NCBI GenBank assembly: GCA_009840965.1
Contig: VXMT01000037.1
Span: 1 to 38,129 of the forward strand
Reading direction: 5' to 3'
DNA: 38,129 bases
From: Chloroflexota bacterium
GTDB taxonomy: Bacteria > Chloroflexota > Dehalococcoidia > UBA2979
Under the pieces are notes generated by a model that was not told the origin of the DNA, ran no database searches, and worked only from the letters and a program-made list of their open reading frames with translations. How positions within the stretch are numbered: the stretch's first letter is position 1; every line of letters starts with the position of its first letter. A program made the translations under genes and the position numbers. Below, in pieces: positions 28,621 to 37,759 of the stretch.

Positions 28621-30288
28621 ATGGCTGAGACGGTCCTCGCCGCGGTCGCGTGGCCCTATGCGAACAGCGCGCTGCACGCGGGCCAGATCGCCGGCGCATA
28701 CCTGCCCGCCGACATCTTCTCCCGCTACCACCGCATGCGCGGCAACCGCACGCTCATGGTCTCCGGCTCCGACGTGCACGGCACGCCCGTCACGATCCGC
28801 GCCGAGGAGGAGGGCTCCACGCCCGAGGCGGTGATCGAGCGCGCCCACGCCTCCTTCCTCGACACGTTCGAGCGCTTCGGCATCGCGTTCGACCTCTTCA
28901 CCTCGACCGGCACGGCGAACCACGCCGAGGTCACGCAGGACCTGTTCCTGCGCCTCCACGAGCAGGGCCACATCTACGAGGCCGAGATGACGATGCTGTT
29001 CGACCCGGAGGCCGAGCGCTTCCTGCCGGACCGCTACGTCGAAGGCGAGTGCCCCTACTGCGGCTACGACGGCGCGCGCGGCGACCAGTGCGACGAGTGC
29101 GGCCGCACGATGGACGCCCTCGATCTGATCGGGCCGCGCTCCCGGCTCTCCGAAGCAACTCCGGAGCCGCGTCGCACGAACCATTGCTTCCTCAAGCTCA
29201 GCGACTTCAACGACCAGCTGCTCGAGTGGGTCGATCCGCAGACGCACTGGCGGCCGGCGGTGCGCAACTTCACGCTCGGCCTGCTGCGCGAGGGGCTGCA
29301 CGACCGCGCGATCACGCGCGACATCGAGTGGGGCGTGCCCGTACCCCTCGAGGGCTGGGACGAGAAGCGCATCTACGTCTGGTTCGAGGCGGTGATCGGC
29401 TACCTCTCGGCGACGAAGGAGTGGGCGCAGCAGTCGGGGCAGCCGGACGCCTGGGAGGCGTGGTGGAAGGATCCGGCGGCCCGCACCGTCTACTTCCAGG
29501 GCAAGGACAACGTCCCGTTCCACACGACGATCTGGCCGTCGATGCTGCTCGGCTACGGCGGCCTCAACCTGCCCTACGACGTGCCGGCCAACCAGTACGT
29601 CACCATCTCCGGCTCGAAGGCCTCGTCCTCGCGCAACTGGGCGATCTGGATGCCCGACTACCTCGATCGACACGACCCCGACCCGCTGCGCTACGGGCTG
29701 ACCGCGATGATGCCGGAGACCTCCGACACCGACTTCACCTGGGCCGAGTACGTGCGCCGCAACAACGACGAGCTGGTGGCGCGCTGGGGCAACCTCGTGC
29801 ACCGCGTGCTGACCCTGACGCGGCGGCACTTCGACGCCCGCGTGCCCGGCGCCGAGGCGCCGCCGGCGCCCGAGTCGGCGGCGCTGCTCGCGCGCGTCGA
29901 CGCCGCCTTCGACGAGGTCGGCGCGGACATCGACGGGCTGCGCCTGCGCGCGGCGCTACAGGCGGCGATGGGCGTCGCGCAGGAGGCGAACCGCTACCTC
30001 GACGAGCGCGCGCCCTGGGCGGCCGTACGCGAGGACCGCGAGTCGGCCGCGGAGACGCTCTCGACGGCGATCCAGGCGATCGCCGGCCTCTCCTCGCTGC
30101 TGCAGCCCTTCCTGCCGTTCACCTCGCCGCGCGCCCGGGCGCTCGCCGGCTGCGAGGGCGAGATAGAGGCTGCGGGCTGGGCCCGCACGCCGGTCGCGCC
30201 GGGCACGCCCCTGCCCGAGCCCGCGCCGCTGTTCCGCAAGCTCGACGAGTCGCTGATCGACGAAGAAGAGGCGCGGCTCGGCCAGTAG
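28621..30288 (+). CDS. metG: Methionyl-tRNA synthetase
   Basis: WPYANSALHAGQIAGAYLPADIFSRYHRMRG, CPYCGYDGARGDQCDECG zinc knuckle, GKDNVPFHTTIWPSMLLG, GSKASSSRNW at the KMSKS position. Confidence 0.93.
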   Translation: MAETVLAAVAWPYANSALHAGQIAGAYLPADIFSRYHRMRGNRTLMVSGSDVHGTPVTIRAEEEGSTPEAVIERAHASFLDTFERFGIAFDLFTSTGTANHAEVTQDLFLRLHEQGHIYEAEMTMLFDPEAERFLPDRYVEGECPYCGYDGARGDQCDECGRTMDALDLIGPRSRLSEATPEPRRTNHCFLKLSDFNDQLLEWVDPQTHWRPAVRNFTLGLLREGLHDRAITRDIEWGVPVPLEGWDEKRIYVWFEAVIGYLSATKEWAQQSGQPDAWEAWWKDPAARTVYFQGKDNVPFHTTIWPSMLLGYGGLNLPYDVPANQYVTISGSKASSSRNWAIWMPDYLDRHDPDPLRYGLTAMMPETSDTDFTWAEYVRRNNDELVARWGNLVHRVLTLTRRHFDARVPGAEAPPAPESAALLARVDAAFDEVGADIDGLRLRAALQAAMGVAQEANRYLDERAPWAAVREDRESAAETLSTAIQAIAGLSSLLQPFLPFTSPRARALAGCEGEIEAAGWARTPVAPGTPLPEPAPLFRKLDESLIDEEEARLGQ

Positions 30289-30314
30289 GCCGGGCGACGG
30301 AGGACGATCACGCG

Positions 30315-31130
30315 ATGAGCCCCCTCGACGCCCCGATCGTCGACGCGCACGCGCACACCTGGTCCGGCGCCTTCTCCGAGGACCACGACGAGGTGATGGA
30401 TCGCGCCTGGGGCTCAGGCCTCACGGCGGTCGTCGAGGTCGGCGGCAGCGCGCCGAGCAGCGAGGAGGCGTACGCCCTCGCGGCCGCCGACGAGCGCGTG
30501 CATGCCGTCGCCGGGTTGCACCCGCACCGCGCGAAGGACCTGCCGGAGCAGCGCGAGCAGCTTCGGGAGCAGGCGCACAGCGGGCGCTTCGTCGGGCTCG
30601 GCGAGATGGGGCTCGACTTCTACCGCAACCTCTCGCCGCACGACATCCAGTACGAGGCGTTCCGCTACCAGCTGGACCTCGCGCGCGAGGCCTCGCTGCC
30701 CGTCGTGATCCACAGCCGCGACTCCGACGAGGAGTCGTACGCCGTGATCGAGGAGTGGGCGCGCCACTCCGGCCACTACCTGGGGCCGGACCGCGAGATC
30801 GGGATGATGCACTGCTATGCCGGCGACGCCGAGCTGGGCGAGCGCTACCGCGCGCTAGGCTTCCTGCTCTCGATCCCCGGCCCGGTCACCTACCCCGGGG
30901 GCACGCAGCGCCAGACCGTCGCGAGGACGGCGCCGCTCGAGCAGCTACTGGTCGAGACGGACGCGCCCGCGCTGACGCCGCAGTCGCACCGCGGGCGGCG
31001 CAACGAGCCCGCCTACATCCTCGAGACGATCGCCTTCATCGCGCAGCTGCGCGGCGACACGCCCGAGCATGTGGCGCGCGTGACGGCGGAGAACGCCGCG
31101 CGGCTCTTCGGCTTCGAGCTGCCCCGATGA
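30315..31130 (+). CDS. TatD family hydrolase
   Basis: VDAHAHTWSGAF, GLGEMGLDFYRNLSP, VIHSRDSDEE, LLVETDAPALTP. Confidence 0.92.
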   Translation: MSPLDAPIVDAHAHTWSGAFSEDHDEVMDRAWGSGLTAVVEVGGSAPSSEEAYALAAADERVHAVAGLHPHRAKDLPEQREQLREQAHSGRFVGLGEMGLDFYRNLSPHDIQYEAFRYQLDLAREASLPVVIHSRDSDEESYAVIEEWARHSGHYLGPDREIGMMHCYAGDAELGERYRALGFLLSIPGPVTYPGGTQRQTVARTAPLEQLLVETDAPALTPQSHRGRRNEPAYILETIAFIAQLRGDTPEHVARVTAENAARLFGFELPR

Positions 31131-32104
31131 CCGCGCCGCCCAGCCAGTTCGAGGTCTACGGGCCGGTCGCCGACGATCTGCCGCGCGTGGACGAGCTGCT
31201 GGACTCGCTGCGCGACGTCGAGTTCCCGTGGCTGCGCGAGATGCTGGGCGCGGTGCTCGGCGGCGGCGGCAAGCGACTGCGGCCCGCGCTGACGCTGCTC
31301 GCGGGACGCCTCGGGCGCTACGACCTCGACCTGCTCGTGCCGATGGCGGCGAGCGTCGAGCTGCTGCACACAGCCACGCTGGTCCACGACGACGTGATCG
31401 ATCAGGCGGAGGAGCGGCGCGGGCGCCCGACGGCGGCGGCGCAGTTCAACAACGGACCGAGCGTGATGCTGGGCGACTACATGTTCGCGCACGCAGCCCA
31501 CTTCGTCGCGCTGACCGGCAACCTGCGCGTCGTGCGCAACTTCGCGGAGACGTTGCGCGTGATGGCGCGCGGCGAGTTGAGCCAGGACCTCGCGGCCTAC
31601 GAGTACTCCTCGGACGTCCGCCGCTACCTCGACCGCATCCACGGCAAGACCGCCTCGCTCTTCGCCACCGCGGCCGAGGGAGGCGCAATCGTCTGCGGCG
31701 CACCGGAGCCGCTGGTCGAGCCGGTCCGCCGCTTCGGCGAGCAGCTCGGCATGGCCTTCCAGGTCGTCGACGACGTGCTCGACTTCAGCGCGACGGCCGA
31801 GGAGCTCGGCAAGCCCGTCGGCTCCGACCTGCTGGCCGGGACGCTGACGCTGCCCGCGCTGCTCTACCTGGACCGCTACCCGGACGACAACCCGATCCGG
31901 CGCGCCTTCGCCGGCGTGCGCCGCCGCGCCAACCTGCAGCGCGCGATCAACGAGATTCGCGAGTCCGGGCTCCTCGACGAGTCGCTGGAGACGGCGCAGC
32001 GCTTCGCCGCCGAGGCGGCGGCGGCGCTGAAGCCGCTGCCCCCCGGCGAGCCGCGCGAGACCTTCGAGTCCCTGACGGAGTACGTGCTGACACGCCGCAA
32101 CTGA
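31127..32104 (+). CDS. Polyprenyl synthetase (trans-isoprenyl diphosphate synthase)
   Basis: GGGKRLRPALTLLAGRL, first Asp-rich LVHDDVIDQAEERRGRPT, second QVVDDVLDF; ATGA overlap with TatD gene. Confidence 0.92.
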   Translation: MTAPPSQFEVYGPVADDLPRVDELLDSLRDVEFPWLREMLGAVLGGGGKRLRPALTLLAGRLGRYDLDLLVPMAASVELLHTATLVHDDVIDQAEERRGRPTAAAQFNNGPSVMLGDYMFAHAAHFVALTGNLRVVRNFAETLRVMARGELSQDLAAYEYSSDVRRYLDRIHGKTASLFATAAEGGAIVCGAPEPLVEPVRRFGEQLGMAFQVVDDVLDFSATAEELGKPVGSDLLAGTLTLPALLYLDRYPDDNPIRRAFAGVRRRANLQRAINEIRESGLLDESLETAQRFAAEAAAALKPLPPGEPRETFESLTEYVLTRRN

Positions 32105-32141
32105 GTGCGGCGCGAGCGATCCTCGGACCTCGGGAGTCAGG

Positions 32142-32555
32142 CTACGAGGCGCCTTTGCCCTCGCCGCGCGCGCGGCGGCGGCCGCGTGAGCCGCTGCCCT
32201 TGACGCGCTCGCGGACCTGGACCGCCGCCTTCTTCGCGGCGATCTCCGCGGCGGAGAGCTTGGTGGACTCGGACACGACGCGCGGGTCCTTCACGAGGAA
32301 GGGCTCCATCTTGCGCACGTCGTTGGTCTGCATCGGCTTGGTGGACTGGCCCTTGGGCGTCCAGTAGAGGTTCTGGTCCGGGATGCGGCGAGGCATCCCG
32401 CCGCGCATCGTGAAGGCGTGCACCTCGGTCGGCATCAGCCGCCGACCGTCGCTGTCGCAGACGACGCAGGGCTGCGGGTCCGAAGACTCGCGCACCGGGC
32501 GAATCAACTCGAAAATGCCGTCACAGCCTTCGCAGTAGTACTCGTAGAGCGGCAT
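32142..32555 (-). CDS. FmdB-type zinc ribbon protein with basic C-terminal tail
   Basis: MPLYEYYCEGCDGIFELIRPVRESSDPQPCVVCD; tail VRERVKGSGSRGRRRARGEGKGAS. Confidence 0.85.
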   Translation of the reverse strand: MPLYEYYCEGCDGIFELIRPVRESSDPQPCVVCDSDGRRLMPTEVHAFTMRGGMPRRIPDQNLYWTPKGQSTKPMQTNDVRKMEPFLVKDPRVVSESTKLSAAEIAAKKAAVQVRERVKGSGSRGRRRARGEGKGAS

Positions 32556-32578
32556 GCCGCGACTCCTCGGTCCGTCCG

Positions 32579-33445
32579 TCAGGCGTTCGACTCGTCCGGC
32601 TCAGTATACGCGGCAGCACGCTCGGCGGATGCAGCCCCCGCGGCGGCCGCCTCCGAGGCGTCGCCGCCGGCCTCCGCCCGTGGGGTCTGCCGCACCTCGC
32701 TGAGGAAGCGTGCGCTGCCCAGGTCGCGCTCGGCCATGGCGCGCATCAGCTCGTGCATCACCCACTCCAGGCCGGAGGCGAGCTCGGGGGTGAGTCGCAC
32801 CCGCGCGGCCTGCTCGTACGGTTCCTGCTGGATGAAGCGCAGCACCTTCAGCACCGTCTCGTCGATCGGGCCCGCCTCCGGGTGCGACGTGCGGCAGGCG
32901 GCGCAGATCACGCCGCCCGCGAGCGGCGACCAGGCCAGCGCGTCCGGCGCGACCTCCTCCGCGCAGGCGGCGCAGTCGCGCCACTCCGGCCGGAAGCCCG
33001 TCGCATCGAGCAGCGCAAGCTCGAACGACCTCGCGACGAGCTGCTCGCCGTCGCCTCGCGCGAGGCGCAGCAGCGCGACCAGCAGCAGGCGATAGACGGC
33101 GTCGGCCTCGGCGTGCTCGACGGTGAAGCGGTCGGCCAGCTCGAGCAGGTAGAGCGCGAGGCTGAGCCGGTCGAGGTCGTCGCGGATCGCGGCGAAGCCC
33201 TCGATGGTCTGGGCCTGCGTGATGATGTCGAGGTTGCGGCCGTGGGCGAGCAGCACCTCGGCGTGAGTCAGCGGCTCGAGGTGTCCGGCGAGCCTGCTGC
33301 GCGGGCGCAGCGCACCCTTGGCGATCGCGTCGATCTTCCCGCGGGTGGGGGTGAGCAGCGTGACGATGCGGTCGCTGTCGCCGAAGCGCCGGTGGCGGAT
33401 CACCACCGCCTCGCTGCGGGTGACGCGGGGGGCGCGCGCGGGCAT
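32579..33445 (-). CDS. recO: DNA repair protein RecO
   Basis: EAVVIRHRRFGDSDRIVTLLTPTRGKIDAIAKGALRPRSRLAGHLEPLTHAEV; Cys4 motif CAAC...CAAC. Confidence 0.92.
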   Translation of the reverse strand: MPARAPRVTRSEAVVIRHRRFGDSDRIVTLLTPTRGKIDAIAKGALRPRSRLAGHLEPLTHAEVLLAHGRNLDIITQAQTIEGFAAIRDDLDRLSLALYLLELADRFTVEHAEADAVYRLLLVALLRLARGDGEQLVARSFELALLDATGFRPEWRDCAACAEEVAPDALAWSPLAGGVICAACRTSHPEAGPIDETVLKVLRFIQQEPYEQAARVRLTPELASGLEWVMHELMRAMAERDLGSARFLSEVRQTPRAEAGGDASEAAAAGAASAERAAAYTEPDESNA

Positions 33446-33462
33446 GCCTACAGGTTAAACGA

Positions 33463-33490
33463 CGGGAGCCGGCCCGGAGGCCGGCTCCCG
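33463..33490 (-). terminator. Intrinsic terminator-like hairpin after ABC substrate-binding gene
   Basis: Perfect 12-bp stem CGGGAGCCGGCC / GGCCGGCTCCCG with 4-nt loop; TCGTTTAA follows on the minus strand. Confidence 0.75.
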
Positions 33491-33510
33491 CATCTCTCGC
33501 CTGTGCGAGT

Positions 33511-35526
33511 CTAGCCGCGGTGGTCCACCGTGAGCGTCTGCTCCGGCGGGTCGGGGTCGATCCACGTCTTGTGCATGGCGTAGCCCCAGTCCCAGAAGGA
33601 GTGGATGCCGATGTACGGACCGTGGAAGCGCACGAAGCGCACTTCCGGCCGCACGATGAAGATGCCCGCCGAAGCCGGCACCTTGTCCAGCCAGTAGGCC
33701 TCCTCGTTCATCTGGTTGATGATCTGCTCGAACATCCCGCGCCGCACATCCGCGTCGAACTCGCCGAACTGCCTGTCGGCAAGGTCGTCGATGACCGGGT
33801 CCTCGATGTTGAAGTGCTGCGTCGAGGACTGCGAGTGGATGTTCTCCCAGAAGTACCCGTTCGCCGTCGGGGCGGCGGTCGACCAGCCCTGGATCATCTC
33901 CGAGTCCCGGACGTCCGGGTCGGAGAAGCCCTGGCTGTAGTACATCGTCGAGAAGGCGGCGCCGTCGGCCGGCAGCATCTCCGGATCGAAGCCGAGCGCC
34001 CGCATGTCCTCAAAGAGCAGCTCCGTCTCGACAGCGGGGTTCGTGAACCCGGCCGGCGAGCGGTGGCGGATCTTGTGGCCCTCCTCGACGCCGGCGGCGG
34101 CGAGCAGCTGCGCCGCCTGCTCCGGGTCGTACGCGCCGGTGCTGCCGAAGGCGCCGCGGCCGGGGTAGACGTCGGAGTAGAACGGCCAGCCGAAGGCGGG
34201 CAGCGAGTCCGGCCAGGTCTGGCCGGGGTAGCGGATCGCGAGGTAGCGGTCCACGTCCATGCCGAGCTTGAGGGCCCGGCGCACGCGCGTGTCGTTGAAC
34301 GGCGCGACGTTGGAGTTGACCGCGAAGATGAGGATGCCCATCAGCGACGGGTTGTTCATCACGTTCATGCCCGGGACGCTCTCCCACATCGCGTCCAGCT
34401 CCTCGGTTCGCAGCCCCGGCAGCCCGTGGTGGGTCTGGCCGGTGCGGAACGCGGCCTTGCGCGTCTCCGAGTCCTGGATCGTGTCGAAGTGGAACGCGTC
34501 GAGCAGCGGCGCGCCGCCCCAGTAGTCGGGGTTGCCCACGAACACCATGCGCTGGTCCTGGACGGTGTTCTCCTTGTCCAGGATCCCGGCGCCCGTGCCG
34601 ATCGGCGTGGTGTCCGCGATGCCCTGGTCGTAGACCTCGGGCGGGTAGATCGGCGTCTCGCGGTTGCCCGCGACGACGAGGATGTCCGCGTTCGGGCGCG
34701 ACATGTTGAAGCGCACCGTGCGGTCGTCCACCGCCTCGGCGGACTCGAGCCCGAGCAGCAGGCCGGCCTGGCGGCCGTTCTGCATGCGCGTGTAGGCCTG
34801 CGCCACGTCGTCGGCGACCAGCGCGCGACCGTTGACCGGCGCCACGTTGTGGTAGTTCGCCTCACGCAGCGTGAAGGTCAGCGCGAGCCCGTCCGGGGCG
34901 ACCTCCCAGCCGGTGGCCAGGCCGAAGTCCGGGTTGATCTCCATCTGGTAGACGTTGAAGTCCGGCCCGTGGTGATAGCCGATCAGCATGTCGCCGACCA
35001 TCGTGTTGGCCGACTGCGTCAGGCCGCCACCGGAGGTGATGTTGTCGAAGCTCGAGTGGATCAGCGACGTGCCGTACGTGACGATGCCGCCGGGAACCGG
35101 GAGCTTGTCCGGCTCCTTCCAGCCGTAGGCAAAGGGCGCGCCGTCCGACGCGGCGTTGCCGATGTAGTCGTAGGCCGGCTCCAGCGCGTAGCCGGGGCCT
35201 TCCGGCGTCGGCTCCGCGGTAGGCGTGGCGGTAGGCGTGGCCGTACCGGCCGCCGCCGCCGCAGTCGCCGTCGCCGTCGGTGTCGGTGTCGGGGTGCCGC
35301 GCACCGCCACCTCAGTCGGGATCGGCGTCTGCGTCGCGGTCGCGGTGGCAGGCGGCGCCGTCGCGGCTGGGGGCGCTGGCGCCTCGTCATCGTCGTCGCC
35401 GCAGCCGATGAGCGCGGCGGCGGTCAGTCCGGCGGCGCCGATCACGCCCCCGCGGATGACGCTGCGCCGGCTGACGCGCGACCCGATGAGCCTCGTCCAG
35501 TTCCTGTCCGTGTGCTCGCTCGTCAT
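33511..35526 (-). CDS. Peptide/oligopeptide ABC transporter substrate-binding lipoprotein with Tat signal
   Basis: SRRSVIRGGVIGAAGLTAAALIGC twin-arginine plus lipobox; SBP family 5 C-terminal region; Pro/Thr linker. Confidence 0.9.
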   Translation of the reverse strand: MTSEHTDRNWTRLIGSRVSRRSVIRGGVIGAAGLTAAALIGCGDDDDEAPAPPAATAPPATATATQTPIPTEVAVRGTPTPTPTATATAAAAAGTATPTATPTAEPTPEGPGYALEPAYDYIGNAASDGAPFAYGWKEPDKLPVPGGIVTYGTSLIHSSFDNITSGGGLTQSANTMVGDMLIGYHHGPDFNVYQMEINPDFGLATGWEVAPDGLALTFTLREANYHNVAPVNGRALVADDVAQAYTRMQNGRQAGLLLGLESAEAVDDRTVRFNMSRPNADILVVAGNRETPIYPPEVYDQGIADTTPIGTGAGILDKENTVQDQRMVFVGNPDYWGGAPLLDAFHFDTIQDSETRKAAFRTGQTHHGLPGLRTEELDAMWESVPGMNVMNNPSLMGILIFAVNSNVAPFNDTRVRRALKLGMDVDRYLAIRYPGQTWPDSLPAFGWPFYSDVYPGRGAFGSTGAYDPEQAAQLLAAAGVEEGHKIRHRSPAGFTNPAVETELLFEDMRALGFDPEMLPADGAAFSTMYYSQGFSDPDVRDSEMIQGWSTAAPTANGYFWENIHSQSSTQHFNIEDPVIDDLADRQFGEFDADVRRGMFEQIINQMNEEAYWLDKVPASAGIFIVRPEVRFVRFHGPYIGIHSFWDWGYAMHKTWIDPDPPEQTLTVDHRG

Positions 35527-35699
35527 GAGCCCCTCCCTGATCGCGGCGGCATGCGGCTGCAGACCGCCCTGATCCCGGTACGCTGGCGGCTACGGTACGG
35601 TTCTGTCAGGGGGGGCGCAAGCCCAGCCGGGACCCCGGATTACGGTTGCGCATCGAGATGCTGGAGGACCGAGCGAGCCGCGCCCGGACCCGTTCGCGG

Positions 35700-36593
35700 C
35701 TAGCGCGAGCCCCTCAGTCTCGGGTCGAGCACGTCTCGCACCACGTCACCGAGCAGGTTGAAGGCGAGCACCGTCACCATGATCGCAATGGCCGGGAAGA
35801 TTGCCAGCCAGGGCGCGAGCTCCATGAACTGGCGTCCCTTGTCGCTCAGCATCAAGCCCCAGGACGGCGTCGGCGGCTGGGCGCCCATGCCGAGGAATGC
35901 GAGTCCCGCCTCGATCAGGATGGCCGCCCCCAGGACGGTCGACATCATGATCAGGATCGGCGCGACCACGTTCGGGAGGATGTGGCGCAGCATGATGCGC
36001 ATGGGGCCGGCCCCGATCACCCGCGCCGCCTCCACGTAGACGTTCTCCTTGACGGCAAGCACGGCGCTGCGGATCACGCGCGCGTTGAAGGGGATGATGA
36101 TCAGGATGATCGCGAAGATCCCCGTCGTCACGCCGGGGGTGAAGACCGCGGCGAAGATCAGCGCCAGCACGAGTCCGGGGATCGCCAGCATCGCGTCGAC
36201 GAGGCGCTGAGAGAGCAGGTCCAGCCAGCTCCCGGCGAACCCCGAGAGCAAACCCCAGGCCGCGCCCACGATGCAGCCGCCGGCCGTGGCGAGGAACCCG
36301 ACCCAGAGCGAGATCCGCGCGCCGTGCATCACGCGTGAGAGCTGGTCCCGTCCGAGATCGTCCGTACCGAAGGGGTGACTCGCGCTCGGCCCGACGAGGA
36401 CGTCCCTCGAGGACTGGTACGGGTCCGCGCCAACGTCGGCGAAGACCGCGCCCAGAATCAAGACGACGAGCACCACCGTCGAGGTCGCGCCAACGGGCGA
36501 CCTGAAGATGCGGATCGACGCATCCAGCGCCGGGTGACGTCCCGAACCGGCGAACTCACGGATTGCTGGAGCCGGGGCGGTCTGCTCAGCCAC
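35700..36593 (-). CDS. Peptide ABC transporter permease, DppC/OppC-like
   Basis: HPFGTDDLGRDQLSRVMHGARISLWVGF and EAARVIGAGPMRIMLRHILPNVVAPILI. Confidence 0.93.
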   Translation of the reverse strand: MAEQTAPAPAIREFAGSGRHPALDASIRIFRSPVGATSTVVLVVLILGAVFADVGADPYQSSRDVLVGPSASHPFGTDDLGRDQLSRVMHGARISLWVGFLATAGGCIVGAAWGLLSGFAGSWLDLLSQRLVDAMLAIPGLVLALIFAAVFTPGVTTGIFAIILIIIPFNARVIRSAVLAVKENVYVEAARVIGAGPMRIMLRHILPNVVAPILIMMSTVLGAAILIEAGLAFLGMGAQPPTPSWGLMLSDKGRQFMELAPWLAIFPAIAIMVTVLAFNLLGDVVRDVLDPRLRGSR

Positions 36594-36603
36594 GCGATGC
36601 TCC

Positions 36604-37632
36604 CTACGAGTACCTGATTCGCGGGTCGATGATCCCGTACATGAGGTCGACCACGAGGTTCACCAGGATGAATACGACCGACATCAGCAGCACGGTGGCC
36701 TGGACGACCGGGTAGTCGCCGATCCGCACCGATTCGAGGGTGAGGCGGCCCAGGCCGGGCAGGCGGAAGATCTGCTCGACGATCACGGTGCCGCCGAAGA
36801 GGAACGTGATCTGCCCGGCCATGATCGTGAGCACGGGGATGACGGCATTCCGCAGCGCGTGTTTCAGAATCACCGGGCGCTCCGCGAGCCCCTTGGCCCG
36901 CGCCGTGCGCACGTAGTCCTCGCGCAGCACCTCGAGCATGGTCGAGCGCATCATGCGGGCGCTGATCGCGGAGAGCCGGTAGCCGATGATCAGGGCCGCG
37001 AGGATCAGCGCCTGGAAGTTGGCCCACGGATTATCGAAGAGCGGTTCGTAGAGCGGCGGCAGCCATGAGTGAATCGCCCCGAACGTCACGTCGTCGAGGT
37101 ACACCGTCAGGAACAGGATCAGCAGGGTGCCCCACACGAAGTCGGGTCCCGAGAGCCCAAGGACGGTGAACAGCCTCGCGCCGTAGTCGATCGGGCTGTC
37201 CTGCTTCACGGCGGAGATGATCCCCAGCGGCACCGCCAGCGCAGGCGCGAGCAGCATCGCCATCACCACGAGCTCGATGCTCAGCGGCAGGCGCGCCTTG
37301 ATCAGATCGTTGATCGAGGCACTCGTGCGCAGCGAGTCGCCGAGGTCGCCGCGCAGCAGGCCACCACCCTCGCAGCCGCCGATGGCCTCGATGTTGTTGA
37401 AGGCATCCCCGAGCGCCCAGCACTTGTACTGATGCGGCCACGAGCGATCGAGGCCCAGCTCCACACGGCGCTGGTCGAGGAATTCGTCGCTGGGCGCGCT
37501 GCCCCCGTCGGAGATGGCCAGCTTCTCCACCACGTCGCCCGGGATCAGGCGCATCAGGCAGAAGATGATGACCGAGACGAAGAAGATCGTCGGGATCGCC
37601 GCCAGCAGGCGTTTGATGATGTATTGCGTCAT
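36604..37632 (-). CDS. Peptide ABC transporter permease, DppB/OppB-like
   Basis: MTQYIIKRLLAAIPTIFFVSVIIFCLMRLIPGD and EDYVRTARAKGLAERPVILKHALRNAVIPVLT. Confidence 0.93.
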   Translation of the reverse strand: MTQYIIKRLLAAIPTIFFVSVIIFCLMRLIPGDVVEKLAISDGGSAPSDEFLDQRRVELGLDRSWPHQYKCWALGDAFNNIEAIGGCEGGGLLRGDLGDSLRTSASINDLIKARLPLSIELVVMAMLLAPALAVPLGIISAVKQDSPIDYGARLFTVLGLSGPDFVWGTLLILFLTVYLDDVTFGAIHSWLPPLYEPLFDNPWANFQALILAALIIGYRLSAISARMMRSTMLEVLREDYVRTARAKGLAERPVILKHALRNAVIPVLTIMAGQITFLFGGTVIVEQIFRLPGLGRLTLESVRIGDYPVVQATVLLMSVVFILVNLVVDLMYGIIDPRIRYS

Positions 37633-37759
37633 CCGCTCAGCGACCTCTTTCCACGCAGGCGCGTCCGCTCGTGCGGACGCGACTCGCGGCGGCGGCGAGT
37701 CTCCCAAGGGTAGTGCCGGATGTCAATCGCCATCCCGCTCCGCAGCCGTCCGGCGGAGG

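Noticed and set aside
33520-35703. 727-aa plus-strand ORF
   Set aside because: Antisense to the ABC substrate-binding protein; shadow frame.
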